Part shown: positions 19,010 through 27,152 of the stretch, piece by piece
How positions within the stretch are numbered: the stretch's first letter is position 1
Layout of the letters: each line of letters opens with the position of its first letter
Assembly: GCA_021373135.1 (NCBI GenBank)
Contig: JAJFTH010000003.1
Coordinates: forward strand, 496,001-560,000
Origin: Bacteroidales bacterium
GTDB taxonomy: Bacteria > Bacteroidota > Bacteroidia > Bacteroidales > UBA1402
DNA: 64,000 nucleotides
Reading direction: 5' to 3'
The notes under the pieces: model-generated
The model's database searches: none
What the model was told of the DNA's origin: nothing
The model's input: only the letters and a program-made list of their open reading frames with translations
Translations under genes and position numbers: made by a program

Positions 19010-19338
19010 AGCATCTTGACGACATAGGCCAAAGCAAGCTCAAGCGTCACTGAGACCATCGATTCTGCAAAACGTTTCATACCTACTGCCGCCCTGCCTG
19101 ATTCTTTCAGAGAATAGAGCAAGGCATTCTGTTTGAGTGCCTGTGTCAAAAATTCCTGTTCTTCGGGTGTAATCTGATGGAGGGAGACCAATTGGGTGTA
19201 ATCTCTCAAACGACCTTTTGACAATCTCAGATACTCTGTGACATCTTTTTGAGCAGCGATACGATATTTTTTAAAACTTTTTTTGACCAGTTTCAGAAGT
19301 TCTTCTTCCAGGTCTTTGTAGAAAGCGTCAAAATCCAT
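19006..19338 (-). CDS. Small helical protein, function unknown
   Basis: This 110-residue protein has no signal peptide or clear membrane helix and is rich in Lys, Glu and Leu, so it is probably all-helical. No family is recognised. It follows the lipoprotein gene at 19342-19755 by 3 nt, so the pair forms an operon. It converges on menE with the two stop codons overlapping in TTAA. A role with the lipoprotein is inferred only from position. Confidence 0.7.
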   Translation of the reverse strand: MDFDAFYKDLEEELLKLVKKSFKKYRIAAQKDVTEYLRLSKGRLRDYTQLVSLHQITPEEQEFLTQALKQNALLYSLKESGRAAVGMKRFAESMVSVTLELALAYVVKML

Positions 19339-19341
19339 AGT

Positions 19342-19755
19342 TTAGTTTTTTAATCTTTGTTTTTCGGTTTCCTGAATCAAATCGAAGGCTTCACCTATAA
19401 GTTTACATTGCAAGTTTACAAAGTTCTCACTCATGGTGGTGTCACGCTGCCATTTGCCGAAGGTTCCGTTCAGCAGATAACCGTCCGGTGCCAGCAACAG
19501 GTTCCATTGTTTCACTTTGACTTGATTGTGTTTGCGCATTCTTTCCTGCTGAAGGACGGATTCCAGATCCGACTTGAGCTGATCAACAGCTTTTTCATGT
19601 TTTGAATAAGGGTCTGTTGCTTTGTTCATGATGGTCAACGATCTGGTTTTCAAGTCTGCCGTCTGATCATAAATGTACGGACTGTATACAGGAGCACAGG
19701 AAACCAAAAGAAACAACGCAACGGCGAGAACGTGGATAACGGATTTGTTTTTCAC
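19342..19755 (-). CDS. Small lipoprotein, function unknown
   Basis: This 137-residue protein has a lipoprotein signal: a KNK-charged start, a hydrophobic core and the lipobox LVSC with Cys at residue 20. The residues after the Cys (APVYSP) lack the acidic surface-export signal known from Bacteroidetes, so it is more likely periplasm-facing. The mature part is helical and charged; no family is recognised. It is the first gene of a two-gene unit with the 110-residue protein. Confidence 0.75.
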   Translation of the reverse strand: MKNKSVIHVLAVALFLLVSCAPVYSPYIYDQTADLKTRSLTIMNKATDPYSKHEKAVDQLKSDLESVLQQERMRKHNQVKVKQWNLLLAPDGYLLNGTFGKWQRDTTMSENFVNLQCKLIGEAFDLIQETEKQRLKN

Positions 19756-19885
19756 TACAGGTACGATTAATGAATGATTACTTAAATTTCAGGGCTCAAA
19801 AATATCATATTTTTTAAACAAAATGAAATTTTCATGAACTTGCACATCCGCACATTATTTTATTTCTTTGCAGAAACGACCATTC

Positions 19886-20776
19886 ATGAACAGAATAATC
19901 AAAGCCGGTCTGGTGCAGGCTGCCATCGGACAGGATGTAGAAGCAAACAAGACTCTTTTGGCAGAACAGATACGTGCTTGCCATAAACAGGGTGCAGAAT
20001 TGGTGGTCTTGCAGGAACTTCACAACAGTCTGTATTTTTGCCAGACGGAAGATGTTTCTGCCTTTAACCTGGCTGAAACCATTCCCGGTCCTTCCACTTC
20101 TTTCTACGGAGCATTGGCTAAAGAGCTGTGTATCTTATTGGTGTGCTCGTTGTTTGAAAAACGCGCAACAGGCTTGTATCACAACACGGCTGTCGTTTTT
20201 GAAAAGGACGGATCCATTGCCGGAAAATATCGTAAAATGCACATTCCGGATGATCCCGCCTATTATGAAAAATTCTATTTCACGCCCGGAGACCTTGGAT
20301 TCAAACCCATTGAGACCTCCATCGGCAAACTCGGGGTATTGGTTTGCTGGGATCAATGGTATCCCGAAGCAGCCCGCATGATGGCACTGCAGGGAGCAGA
20401 TATCCTGATTTATCCCACGGCCATTGGTTGGGATAACAATGATATGAAAGATGAAAAGATACGGCAACAAAATGCCTGGATCATTTCACAAAGGGCACAT
20501 GCCGTTGCCAACGGGCTATTTGTCCTTACGGTAAACAGAGTAGGCTATGAAGCAGATCCTTCCGGTCAGACTGATGGTATCCAATTCTGGGGAAACAGTT
20601 TTGCGGCCGGTCCTCAAGGAGAAATACTCTGTCAGGCTTCTTCCGACAAACCTGAGATTCTGTTGGCTGATATTGATTTGACACGTTCTGAAAACGTCAG
20701 AAGATGGTGGCCCTTTCTTCGCGACCGCCGTATCGATGCCTACGATTTGTCCAAAAGATTTCTAGACGAAGAGTAA
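19886..20776 (+). CDS. aguB: N-carbamoylputrescine amidase
   Basis: This carbon-nitrogen hydrolase (nitrilase superfamily) most likely hydrolyses N-carbamoylputrescine to putrescine, CO2 and ammonia. About 296 residues are predicted from ATG 19886. The catalytic triad is visible: Glu in LQELHNS, Lys in KYRKMHIPDDP and Cys in VLVCWDQWYPEAAR. The FTPGDLGFKP and IGWDN stretches match AguB. A -33/-7-like pair (TTGC at 19840, TTTCTTTG ending 19870, spacer 19) places the start near 19875, so an ATG further upstream at the open-frame limit is unlikely. The partner agmatine deiminase is not in the window. Confidence 0.9.
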   Translation: MNRIIKAGLVQAAIGQDVEANKTLLAEQIRACHKQGAELVVLQELHNSLYFCQTEDVSAFNLAETIPGPSTSFYGALAKELCILLVCSLFEKRATGLYHNTAVVFEKDGSIAGKYRKMHIPDDPAYYEKFYFTPGDLGFKPIETSIGKLGVLVCWDQWYPEAARMMALQGADILIYPTAIGWDNNDMKDEKIRQQNAWIISQRAHAVANGLFVLTVNRVGYEADPSGQTDGIQFWGNSFAAGPQGEILCQASSDKPEILLADIDLTRSENVRRWWPFLRDRRIDAYDLSKRFLDEE

Positions 20777-20879
20777 AGAAAGAGTGAAAAAGAGTGATAA
20801 TAAGTTCCATTTAAGGTTCATTATGTTTCGCATGAAAAGCATCTTAAATGCTCCTGCTGTAAAAATCGAAGTCTTTTGT

Positions 20880-20989
20880 AGGATCAAGTTACAAAGTTGT
20901 GGAGTATTGGCAAAATGAGCACCGCTTCTTTCGTTCAGATCACAAATGCCATACTTTTGACACTTCTCCACAATTTTTCAATTTGATCC
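20880..20989. mobile_element. MITE-like element, short copy
   Basis: This 110-bp non-coding element has 24-bp terminal inverted repeats (20881-20904 and 20966-20989, 20 of 24 matching) that begin GGATCAA and end TTGATCC. It is flanked by a 7-bp near-direct repeat, CTTTTGT (20873-20879) and TTTTTGT (20990-20996), like a target-site duplication. Its first 53 bp match 30687-30739 in reverse with two differences, and its last 54 bp match 30421-30474 in reverse exactly. It is an internally deleted relative of the 320-bp copy and encodes no transposase. The rest of the aguB-aroE gap holds a small RNA gene. Confidence 0.75.
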
Positions 20990-21041
20990 TTTTTGTGTAA
21001 TTTAATTCTTTCAAAAAACCTGAAAGGTGTAAAGATTGCTG

Positions 21042-21137
21042 AAAAAAAATCGGGTTCTCTAGCCCGGAGTGTGTGAGGCATGCAAGAACCCGATTACAAC
21101 GATGAGGTGGTCATAATTGTTTATTGAGAAATAGTAG
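21042..21137 (-). ncRNA. Probable small RNA gene
   Basis: A stand-alone transcript of about 95 nt is predicted on the minus strand. It starts near 21137 from a two-box promoter. It ends in a perfect 11-bp hairpin (arms 21085-21095 and 21048-21058, sequence AATCGGGTTCT/AGAACCCGATT) followed by eight U (from 21049 to 21042), a canonical intrinsic terminator. The gene lies in the 505-bp aguB-aroE gap and serves no downstream gene on its strand. The 5' part carries CCACCTC, like an anti-Shine-Dalgarno sequence. It could also encode a six-residue peptide MTTSSL just before the hairpin. It does not resemble SRP, 6S, tmRNA or RNase P RNA. Confidence 0.65.
21048..21095 (-). terminator. Intrinsic terminator of the small RNA
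   Basis: A perfect 11-bp stem with a 26-nt loop, followed on the minus strand by eight U. On the plus strand no U tract follows, so the direction is clear. Confidence 0.85.
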
Positions 21138-21140
21138 GCG

Positions 21141-21170
21141 CAAATTTAATTAATATTACATAAAAACAAA
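21141..21170 (-). promoter_or_regulatory. Promoter of the small RNA
   Basis: On the minus strand TTTG (21167-21170) is followed after 18 nt by TAAATTTG (21141-21148), an exact TAnnTTTG box. Both boxes and the spacing match the Bacteroidetes consensus. Confidence 0.75.
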
Positions 21171-21281
21171 ATATTTTTGCTTTTTGTTTACAAAAAATGC
21201 AAGTTATCCTTCAATTATCCTGCATTTTTATCAGCCCATAAAAAATTTCATAAATTTAGGTTGGATGATGGTGCCGTTTAG

Positions 21282-22076
21282 TTATTCAGCTATCCAGATT
21301 TTCCAGGAAGCCTCAGCCTGAAGATGCAACATTTCGAGGCCGTTCTTGATGATTGCCCCTTGCTTTTCTCCTTTTTGAAGAAAAAGCGTTTTTTCCGGGT
21401 TATAGACGGCATCGAAAAGCAAGTGATTGGGTCCAATGCTTTTATAATCGATGGGAGGGCAGGTTTGAACATTGGGATACATGCCCAACGGTGTTGTGTT
21501 TACGATAATGTGGTATTCATCGTAATAAGAGTGACTCAAATTTTCATAAGTGACCCTTCCACCTTCAGGACTACGAGATACATAGAGGGTTTCAATACCC
21601 ATTTGTTTCAAGCCATATTCTACGGCTTTGGATGCTCCGCCTGTACCTAAAATCAAGGCTTTCAACGCGATGCCTTCATAAGTTTTTTCAAGAAAACGGA
21701 TTCGGGATGAATTTCGCAGTTTTTCCACCAAGGGAAGTATGGAGTCACGAAATCCGAGCAGATCTGTATTGTATCCGGTGAGACGGGGTTTATGATTGCC
21801 GTCACGTTCTATTCGGATGGTATTGACAGCACCGATAGCTTCCGCTTCCGGATCGAGCATATCGATATACGAAATGACTGATTCTTTATAGGGTATGGTG
21901 ACATTCAACCCTACCAGTTGAGTATTTTCGGCAATCAGTTGAGGTAATTTGTCGATGGAAGCGATGGCATAATTTTCATATTGCGCATCAATGCCCTCCT
22001 TTTTGAATTTCTCAGCAAAATATCCATGAGAAAAGGAATGTGAAAGCGGATATCCCAACAAGCCGTATTGTTTCAT
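21282..22076 (-). CDS. aroE: Shikimate dehydrogenase
   Basis: AroE reduces 3-dehydroshikimate to shikimate with NADPH in the aromatic pathway, which supplies the chorismate used by MenF. It has about 264 residues from ATG 22076. The longer open frame overlaps the TPR gene and adds no homologous sequence. Motifs are YPLSHSFS, GLNVTIPYKESV with the catalytic Lys, GAVNTI and YNTDLLGF with the catalytic Asp. ILGTGGASKAVEYGL (NADP) and NTTPLGMYPN follow. It starts 10 nt after the TPR gene and is probably co-transcribed with it. Confidence 0.93.
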   Translation of the reverse strand: MKQYGLLGYPLSHSFSHGYFAEKFKKEGIDAQYENYAIASIDKLPQLIAENTQLVGLNVTIPYKESVISYIDMLDPEAEAIGAVNTIRIERDGNHKPRLTGYNTDLLGFRDSILPLVEKLRNSSRIRFLEKTYEGIALKALILGTGGASKAVEYGLKQMGIETLYVSRSPEGGRVTYENLSHSYYDEYHIIVNTTPLGMYPNVQTCPPIDYKSIGPNHLLFDAVYNPEKTLFLQKGEKQGAIIKNGLEMLHLQAEASWKIWIAE

Positions 22077-22086
22077 TTTAGAATGG

Positions 22087-23454
22087 TTATTTGATAGGTT
22101 CTTCCTCCTCTTTGTCATTCATGATATCATCATAAATTTTCTGAGCATTTTCATCTGCCTGTACAGCTTTGGTCAAATATTCCCTGGCAAGATCGGCGTC
22201 ACCAATCTTGGCATAGACCAATGCATAAAAAAGAGGAAGTCCTGTCAGATCCGGATCAAGCAGATCCGCTTCCTGATAGCTTGCCAATGCCTGACTGTAC
22301 TGTTTGGCATCAAAATAGAGATTTCCGACAGATGCCAGTACGTCTGCCTGCGCAGGATCGATATCGAGAGATCGTTTATAACTCATTAAAGCTTCTTCCG
22401 GCATTTCGAGGTTGACAAAAACTTCTGCCACATAAACCCAGGTTTCACTGATGGATTGATCTATCCGAAGGGCTTTTTCAAACCAGACCAAACTGGCACT
22501 GTATTGATCTTTTTCCATGAGACAAATGCCCATTCCTGTACATGCATCCACATTTTTCGGATTGATATCCAAGGCTTTCTGATAGCATTCCATGGCTTGG
22601 TCAAACAGATCGGCTTTTTCGTATGACTCACCTTCATAAACCAGAACGATGTCTGTCACTTCAGTGTTCAGACCATATTCCCGATAGACTTCGGCAGCTT
22701 TCAGATATTGTCCGAATTGGAACAGGGAATGTGCTTTTTGTAATTGGGCCAGTGAATCGTTCGGATTGATGACGATCGCAAAATCGTAGGCTTCGATGGC
22801 TTCAGCGTAGAGGTTTTCATTGAAACAGGCTTGTCCGAGATTAAACCAAGTCTCACCGGAATAGGGATCTATATCAAGGATATGATGATAGGTCAGAATG
22901 GCTTTCTGGGTATTGCCCAATTGTTCATAGCTATATGCCAGTTCGAAAAGCAGGTCAATATTTCTTGAATCATTTTCAAGGGCTTCCTGCAAAAACAGAA
23001 TGGCCTCCCTATGCATGCCTGCTTCCACCAAAATACCTGTGATATCAAGACAGAGCGATGATTTTTCTATCGATTCTTCGTCCATCACCTTGTGTAGCAA
23101 CTTAAGCGCATCTTCCCGGCGGTCAAGTTGCATGAAAATTTCAGCACGAACCAGATTGGCATCTGTATCGTTCCTTTCAGGTAAGCGGTCTATGATTTGC
23201 AAAGCACGCCTTGCCTCTCCGATTTCCAGATAGAGGGTTGCACGTTTAAGTAAAAGGATGCTGCTGTTGGGATGCAGGCGCAATCCCATCTCTACGACTT
23301 CAGAAGACTCTCTGTTTCTGCCTTTTTTTTGGTAAAAGTCAGAAATTTCCTCGAGTTCGTCCACGTCAAAATAACCCGGACGACCTTCTGAAAGGCTACG
23401 TTCGTAACGTTCAACCAATTCAGGGACATTGAAGTCGTTATCTTCTTGTTGCAT
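22087..23454 (-). CDS. Tetratricopeptide repeat protein
   Basis: This cytosolic protein of about 455 residues consists of some 11 TPR units. Examples are LGNTQKAILTYHHILDIDP, LYAEAIEAYDFAIVINP and LFDQAMECYQKALDINP. It has no signal peptide or enzymatic domain, so a protein-binding scaffold role is inferred; its partner is unknown. ATG 23454 (MQQEDND) is preferred, although ATG 23475 seven codons upstream is in frame. It lies 43 nt after glnS and 10 nt before aroE on the same strand. The C-terminal 15 residues are acidic. Confidence 0.85.
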   Translation of the reverse strand: MQQEDNDFNVPELVERYERSLSEGRPGYFDVDELEEISDFYQKKGRNRESSEVVEMGLRLHPNSSILLLKRATLYLEIGEARRALQIIDRLPERNDTDANLVRAEIFMQLDRREDALKLLHKVMDEESIEKSSLCLDITGILVEAGMHREAILFLQEALENDSRNIDLLFELAYSYEQLGNTQKAILTYHHILDIDPYSGETWFNLGQACFNENLYAEAIEAYDFAIVINPNDSLAQLQKAHSLFQFGQYLKAAEVYREYGLNTEVTDIVLVYEGESYEKADLFDQAMECYQKALDINPKNVDACTGMGICLMEKDQYSASLVWFEKALRIDQSISETWVYVAEVFVNLEMPEEALMSYKRSLDIDPAQADVLASVGNLYFDAKQYSQALASYQEADLLDPDLTGLPLFYALVYAKIGDADLAREYLTKAVQADENAQKIYDDIMNDKEEEEPIK

Positions 23455-23497
23455 AGAGTATGATGATTCTTCCAAAAAAAGGAATCATTCAATCAAT

Positions 23498-25198
23498 TTA
23501 TAATTTTTCTGCGATTTTGCCCCAGGTATCTTTTAAGGATACGGTCCGGTTAAATACCAAATGATCGGGTGTCGAATCAGGATCCAGGTTAAAATAGCCT
23601 ACACGTTGAAATTGGAAATGATCCAAAGGTTTGGCCTCTTTCAGGATGGCTTCCACTTTTACGTCGTTCAACACCTTCAGTGAATCGGGATTCAGCATAT
23701 CCAGGAAATCGCGGTCTTTTTCTTCGGCCGGATTGGAGACATTCAATAAACGGTCATAGAGGCGTACTTCAGCCTGGAGACAATGTTCTGTCGTCACGTA
23801 ATGGATGGTGCCTTTGACTTTTCTGTTGGAATTGGCTTGTCCGGATTTGGTTTCAGGAATATATTCGCAGTAAATTTCTTCCATGTTACCTTCTGCATCT
23901 TTTTTACAGGAGGTGCAAAGTACCACATAAGCATTTTTCAGACGGACTTCTTTTCCCGGAGTCAATCTGAAGTATTTGCTTGGTGCATTTTCCATGAAGT
24001 CTTCCCGTTCGATATAAAGTTCGCGGGAAAAAGGCACCAGATGCGTCCCTGCTGTTTCATCTTCGGGATTGTTGATGGCTTCATTCCATTCGACTTGTCC
24101 TTCCGGGTAATTGGAGACAATCAGTCTGACCGGATGGAGGACGGCACTTACACGAGGTGCTATCTTATTAAGGTGTTCGCGAATGCTATGTTCCAATACC
24201 TCCTGGTCTATCACACCGTCATATTTGGTGTAACCGATGCTTTCTATAAAGTTGCGGATAGATTCGGGGGTATAGCCACGTCTGCGCAAGCCACAGATGG
24301 TCGGCATGCGCGGATCGTCCCAGCCGGATACCCGACCCTCTTTGACGAGTTGAAGCATCTTTCGCTTGCTCATTACCATATAGGTAATATTGAGTCTGTT
24401 GAATTCTATCTGTCGCGGACGGTAATCGCTGTCTTTCAACTGATCCACAAACCAGTCATAAAGCGGACGGTGTACTTCAAATTCGAGGGTACACAAGGAA
24501 TGAGTGATACCTTCGAAATAGTCGCTTTGCCCATGGGCAAAGTCATATAGCGGATAGACATTCCATTTGTTTCCGGTGCGGTGATGGCTCATTTTGAGGA
24601 TACGGTACATCAAGGGATCGCGAAAATGCATATTGGAATGGGCCATATCAATCTTGGCTCTAAGCACACGACTGCCTTCATCAAATACTCCGGCCTGCAT
24701 TTTTTGAAAGAGGTCAAGGTTTTCTTCTACACTACGGTTTCTGAAAGGACTTTCAATACCGGCTGAGGTCGGAGTCCCCTTTTGTTTGGCAATATCTTCT
24801 GCTGACTGATCATCCACATAGGCCAGTCCCCGTTTGATCATTTCAAGTGCAAAATCGTAAAGCTTTTCAAAATAATCCGAAGCATAATACAGGTTGTCCC
24901 ATTGGAACCCAAGCCAATTGATATCTTCCTTGATGGAGTCTACATATTCCACATCTTCTTTGACCGGATTGGTATCGTCAAAACGAAGGTTACATTTTCC
25001 GCCATGTTTGTGAGCGACACCAAAATCAAGACAAATAGCCTTGGCATGACCTATATGCAAATAGCCATTGGGCTCCGGTGGAAAACGGGTAACTATTTGT
25101 CCACCGTTTTTCCCTTCTTTCAGATCATGTTCAACAATCTGTTCAATAAAGTTGAGCGTTTTCTTGCTGCTTTCTTCCATGGGTACTTTTTCGCTCAT
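23498..25198 (-). CDS. glnS: Glutaminyl-tRNA synthetase
   Basis: This class I synthetase charges tRNA-Gln with glutamine. The 566 residues carry the HIGH motif in PPEPNGYLHIGHAKAI (about residues 41-56) and a KMSKS variant in YMVMSKRKMLQL. The FDDTNP segment and a C-terminal two-beta-barrel anticodon-binding region end in DTWGKIAEKL. The N-terminal GlnRS-specific helical domain is absent, as in other bacterial enzymes. A -7 box TAATTTTG lies on the minus strand at 25242-25249, giving a leader near 40 nt. Confidence 0.96.
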   Translation of the reverse strand: MSEKVPMEESSKKTLNFIEQIVEHDLKEGKNGGQIVTRFPPEPNGYLHIGHAKAICLDFGVAHKHGGKCNLRFDDTNPVKEDVEYVDSIKEDINWLGFQWDNLYYASDYFEKLYDFALEMIKRGLAYVDDQSAEDIAKQKGTPTSAGIESPFRNRSVEENLDLFQKMQAGVFDEGSRVLRAKIDMAHSNMHFRDPLMYRILKMSHHRTGNKWNVYPLYDFAHGQSDYFEGITHSLCTLEFEVHRPLYDWFVDQLKDSDYRPRQIEFNRLNITYMVMSKRKMLQLVKEGRVSGWDDPRMPTICGLRRRGYTPESIRNFIESIGYTKYDGVIDQEVLEHSIREHLNKIAPRVSAVLHPVRLIVSNYPEGQVEWNEAINNPEDETAGTHLVPFSRELYIEREDFMENAPSKYFRLTPGKEVRLKNAYVVLCTSCKKDAEGNMEEIYCEYIPETKSGQANSNRKVKGTIHYVTTEHCLQAEVRLYDRLLNVSNPAEEKDRDFLDMLNPDSLKVLNDVKVEAILKEAKPLDHFQFQRVGYFNLDPDSTPDHLVFNRTVSLKDTWGKIAEKL

Positions 25199-25241
25199 AA
25201 AAATATAGATATGTAAAACTTTGTTATATTTGTGCTGTTGG

Positions 25242-25249
25242 CAAAATTA
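25242..25249 (-). promoter_or_regulatory. -7 box of glnS promoter
   Basis: Minus-strand TAATTTTG, an exact TAnnTTTG match; the -33 box is poor (TTG about 20 nt upstream). Predicted start near 25238. Confidence 0.5.
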
Positions 25250-25349
25250 CGCACAATTGTGGCATAATTCAAGAAATAAGTTCGAAAACATGTTTTTAAA
25301 TATCTTTTTTTATTTGGAGAGTTGTGAAAAAAGGTCAATCTTTGCCAGC

Positions 25350-25436
25350 GTTAACCTAATACAATCTTTTTTACCTTAAGAACTAATACCTATTGAAAAC
25401 CTATAAAAAGGCCGCTTTGTGAAAAGCGGCCTTTTT
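25350..25436 (+). ncRNA. Candidate small RNA between glnS and uxaC
   Basis: The 446-bp gap between the divergent genes glnS and uxaC contains a very strong terminator that belongs to neither gene. A promoter-like pair lies just upstream: TTTG at 25313-25316, a 20-nt spacer, and AATCTTTG at 25337-25344 (7 of 8 consensus positions). Transcription from near 25350 to the terminator would give an RNA of about 87 nt. No open reading frame is convincing in it. A minus-strand transcript through the same hairpin is possible, but no matching promoter was found. Confidence 0.4.
25405..25436 (+). terminator. Strong hairpin terminator with GUGA loop
   Basis: A perfect 14-bp stem (AAAAAGGCCGCTTT and its complement) is closed by the tetraloop GTGA and ends in a T tract. 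GUGA is a stable GNRA loop on the plus strand, which favours plus-strand function. The sequence could terminate in both directions. Confidence 0.85.
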
Positions 25437-25567
25437 GTTTGTCCCAATTTCCTGTTTTTTTCTTTAAATGCATTAACAATTTTAAAATTTGTAAGGTAAA
25501 AAAACATTAATCGCAGGTTTTGATTTTTTGAAGAATCATGCTGGTGACACAGACAAAAAAACATGGT

Positions 25568-25597
25568 TTTGGATATTATAAAATATTCGTATATTCG
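25568..25597 (+). promoter_or_regulatory. Promoter of the hexuronate operon
   Basis: TTTG (25568-25571), an 18-nt spacer, then TATATTCG (25590-25597), one mismatch from TAnnTTTG. The predicted start near 25602 leaves a leader of about 43 nt before uxaC. The weak -7 box would fit an activated promoter. Confidence 0.5.
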
Positions 25598-25644
25598 TGT
25601 GCCGTGATTGAATTGTATCAGTCAAATAAAAAAACCGTTAAATC

Positions 25645-27051
25645 ATGAAAAACTTCATGGATAAAAATTTCATGCTTAACAATAAAGTTGCGGAAGAACT
25701 TTATCACAAGCATGCTGCCAATTTACCTATCATCGACTATCACTGTCACTTGAATCCTGAATTCATTGCCAAAGACAGACAATTTGACAACCTCGGCCAG
25801 CTTTGGCTGGAGGGTGACCATTATAAATGGCGTGCCATGCGTGCCAACGGTGTTGAAGAACGTTTCTGCACAGGAAACGAAACTTCGGACTGGGAGAAAT
25901 TTGAGAAATGGGCAGAGACCATGCCATATACCATGCGCAACCCTCTGTATCACTGGTCTCACCTCGAACTGCAAAAGGGCTTTGGAGTCCATAAAATCTT
26001 AAAACCGGAAACTGCCCGTGAAATCTATGACGAATGTACCGCAAAATTGCGTACGCCTGAATATTCCGCCAGAGGCTTGATGAAAAAATTCAAGGTTGAA
26101 GTGGTTTGTACGACCGATGACCCCACCGATAGTCTGGAACACCACATTGCACTGAAAAACGAAAGTTTCAGCATCAAGGTTCTGCCGACCTGGCGTCCGG
26201 ACAAAGCGATGGCTGTCGAAAATCCCGCCAGCTATCGTGCTTATGTTGAAAAATTATCCCATGTTTCAGGTGTCGGTATCTCCAAATATGCTGATCTCAT
26301 TGATGCTTTGCAGAAACGCCATGATTTTTTCGCCTCTGTCGGCTGCAAACTGAGTGACCACGGTATCGAAGAATTCTACGCAGAAGATTATACGGATACG
26401 GAAATTGAAGCCATCTTTAATAAGGTTTATGGCGGAACCAGCCTGACTTGCGAAGAAATCCGCAAATTCAAATCAGCCATCATGGTTCGATTTGCCATCA
26501 TGAATAATCAGAAAAATTGGACACAACAGTTCCACTACGGGCCTATCCGAAACAACAACACCCGTTTGTTCAATAAATTAGGTCCGGACACGGGTTTTGA
26601 CTCCATCGGCGACTTCAATGTTGCCAAAAGCATGAGCAAATATCTTGACAGACTGGATTCCAACAATCAGTTGGCCAAGACCATCATTTACAACATCAAC
26701 CCCAAAGATAACGAGATGATCGCGACCATGATTGGCAACTTCCAAGATGGTTCTGTTGCGGGCAAGGTTCAGTTTGGTGCAGGCTGGTGGTTCCTTGACC
26801 AGAAATACGGCATGACCGCTCAGATGAATTCTTTGTCTGTCCTTGGCTTGTTGAGCCGTTTTGTGGGCATGTTGACCGACTCCAGAAGCTTCATCTCTTA
26901 TCCGCGTCATGAGTATTTCCGCAGAATCATGTGTAATCTGATCGGAACGGATGTGGTGAATGGAGAGTTACCGGCAAGTGAAATGAAATTCCTTGGCAAG
27001 ATGGTGGAAGGGATTTCGTACTACAATGCCAAAAACTTCTTCAACTTCTAG
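25645..27051 (+). CDS. uxaC: Glucuronate/galacturonate isomerase
   Basis: UxaC isomerises D-glucuronate to D-fructuronate and D-galacturonate to D-tagaturonate. The 468 residues match the family in length. Visible motifs are IDYHCHLNPEF (metal-binding HxH), EVVCTTDDPTDSLEHH, VLPTWRPDKAM, the CKLSDHGIEEF segment and SYPRHEYFRRI near the C-terminus. Alternative start codons lie at 25657 and 25672. It is the first gene of a catabolic cluster with kdgK, kdgA and exuT; a 101-nt gap precedes kdgK. Confidence 0.95.
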   Translation: MKNFMDKNFMLNNKVAEELYHKHAANLPIIDYHCHLNPEFIAKDRQFDNLGQLWLEGDHYKWRAMRANGVEERFCTGNETSDWEKFEKWAETMPYTMRNPLYHWSHLELQKGFGVHKILKPETAREIYDECTAKLRTPEYSARGLMKKFKVEVVCTTDDPTDSLEHHIALKNESFSIKVLPTWRPDKAMAVENPASYRAYVEKLSHVSGVGISKYADLIDALQKRHDFFASVGCKLSDHGIEEFYAEDYTDTEIEAIFNKVYGGTSLTCEEIRKFKSAIMVRFAIMNNQKNWTQQFHYGPIRNNNTRLFNKLGPDTGFDSIGDFNVAKSMSKYLDRLDSNNQLAKTIIYNINPKDNEMIATMIGNFQDGSVAGKVQFGAGWWFLDQKYGMTAQMNSLSVLGLLSRFVGMLTDSRSFISYPRHEYFRRIMCNLIGTDVVNGELPASEMKFLGKMVEGISYYNAKNFFNF

Positions 27052-27152
27052 AATTTTGATACGGATGTATATTTCTCATTTCAATTTTTTTGCGTTATTT
27101 TGCAATTCATAGATTGCAATCAAGGTATTATTCTTAAATTTTAAACTTTATT

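Noticed and set aside
20762..20971. 69-residue minus-strand frame over the 110-bp repeat
   Set aside because: It is made of the repeat element plus AT-rich flank; the similar peptide seen at 30690 is another translation of the same repeat, not a conserved protein.
23783..24550. 255-residue plus-strand frame inside glnS
   Set aside because: Antisense shadow of glnS coding sequence with no family similarity.
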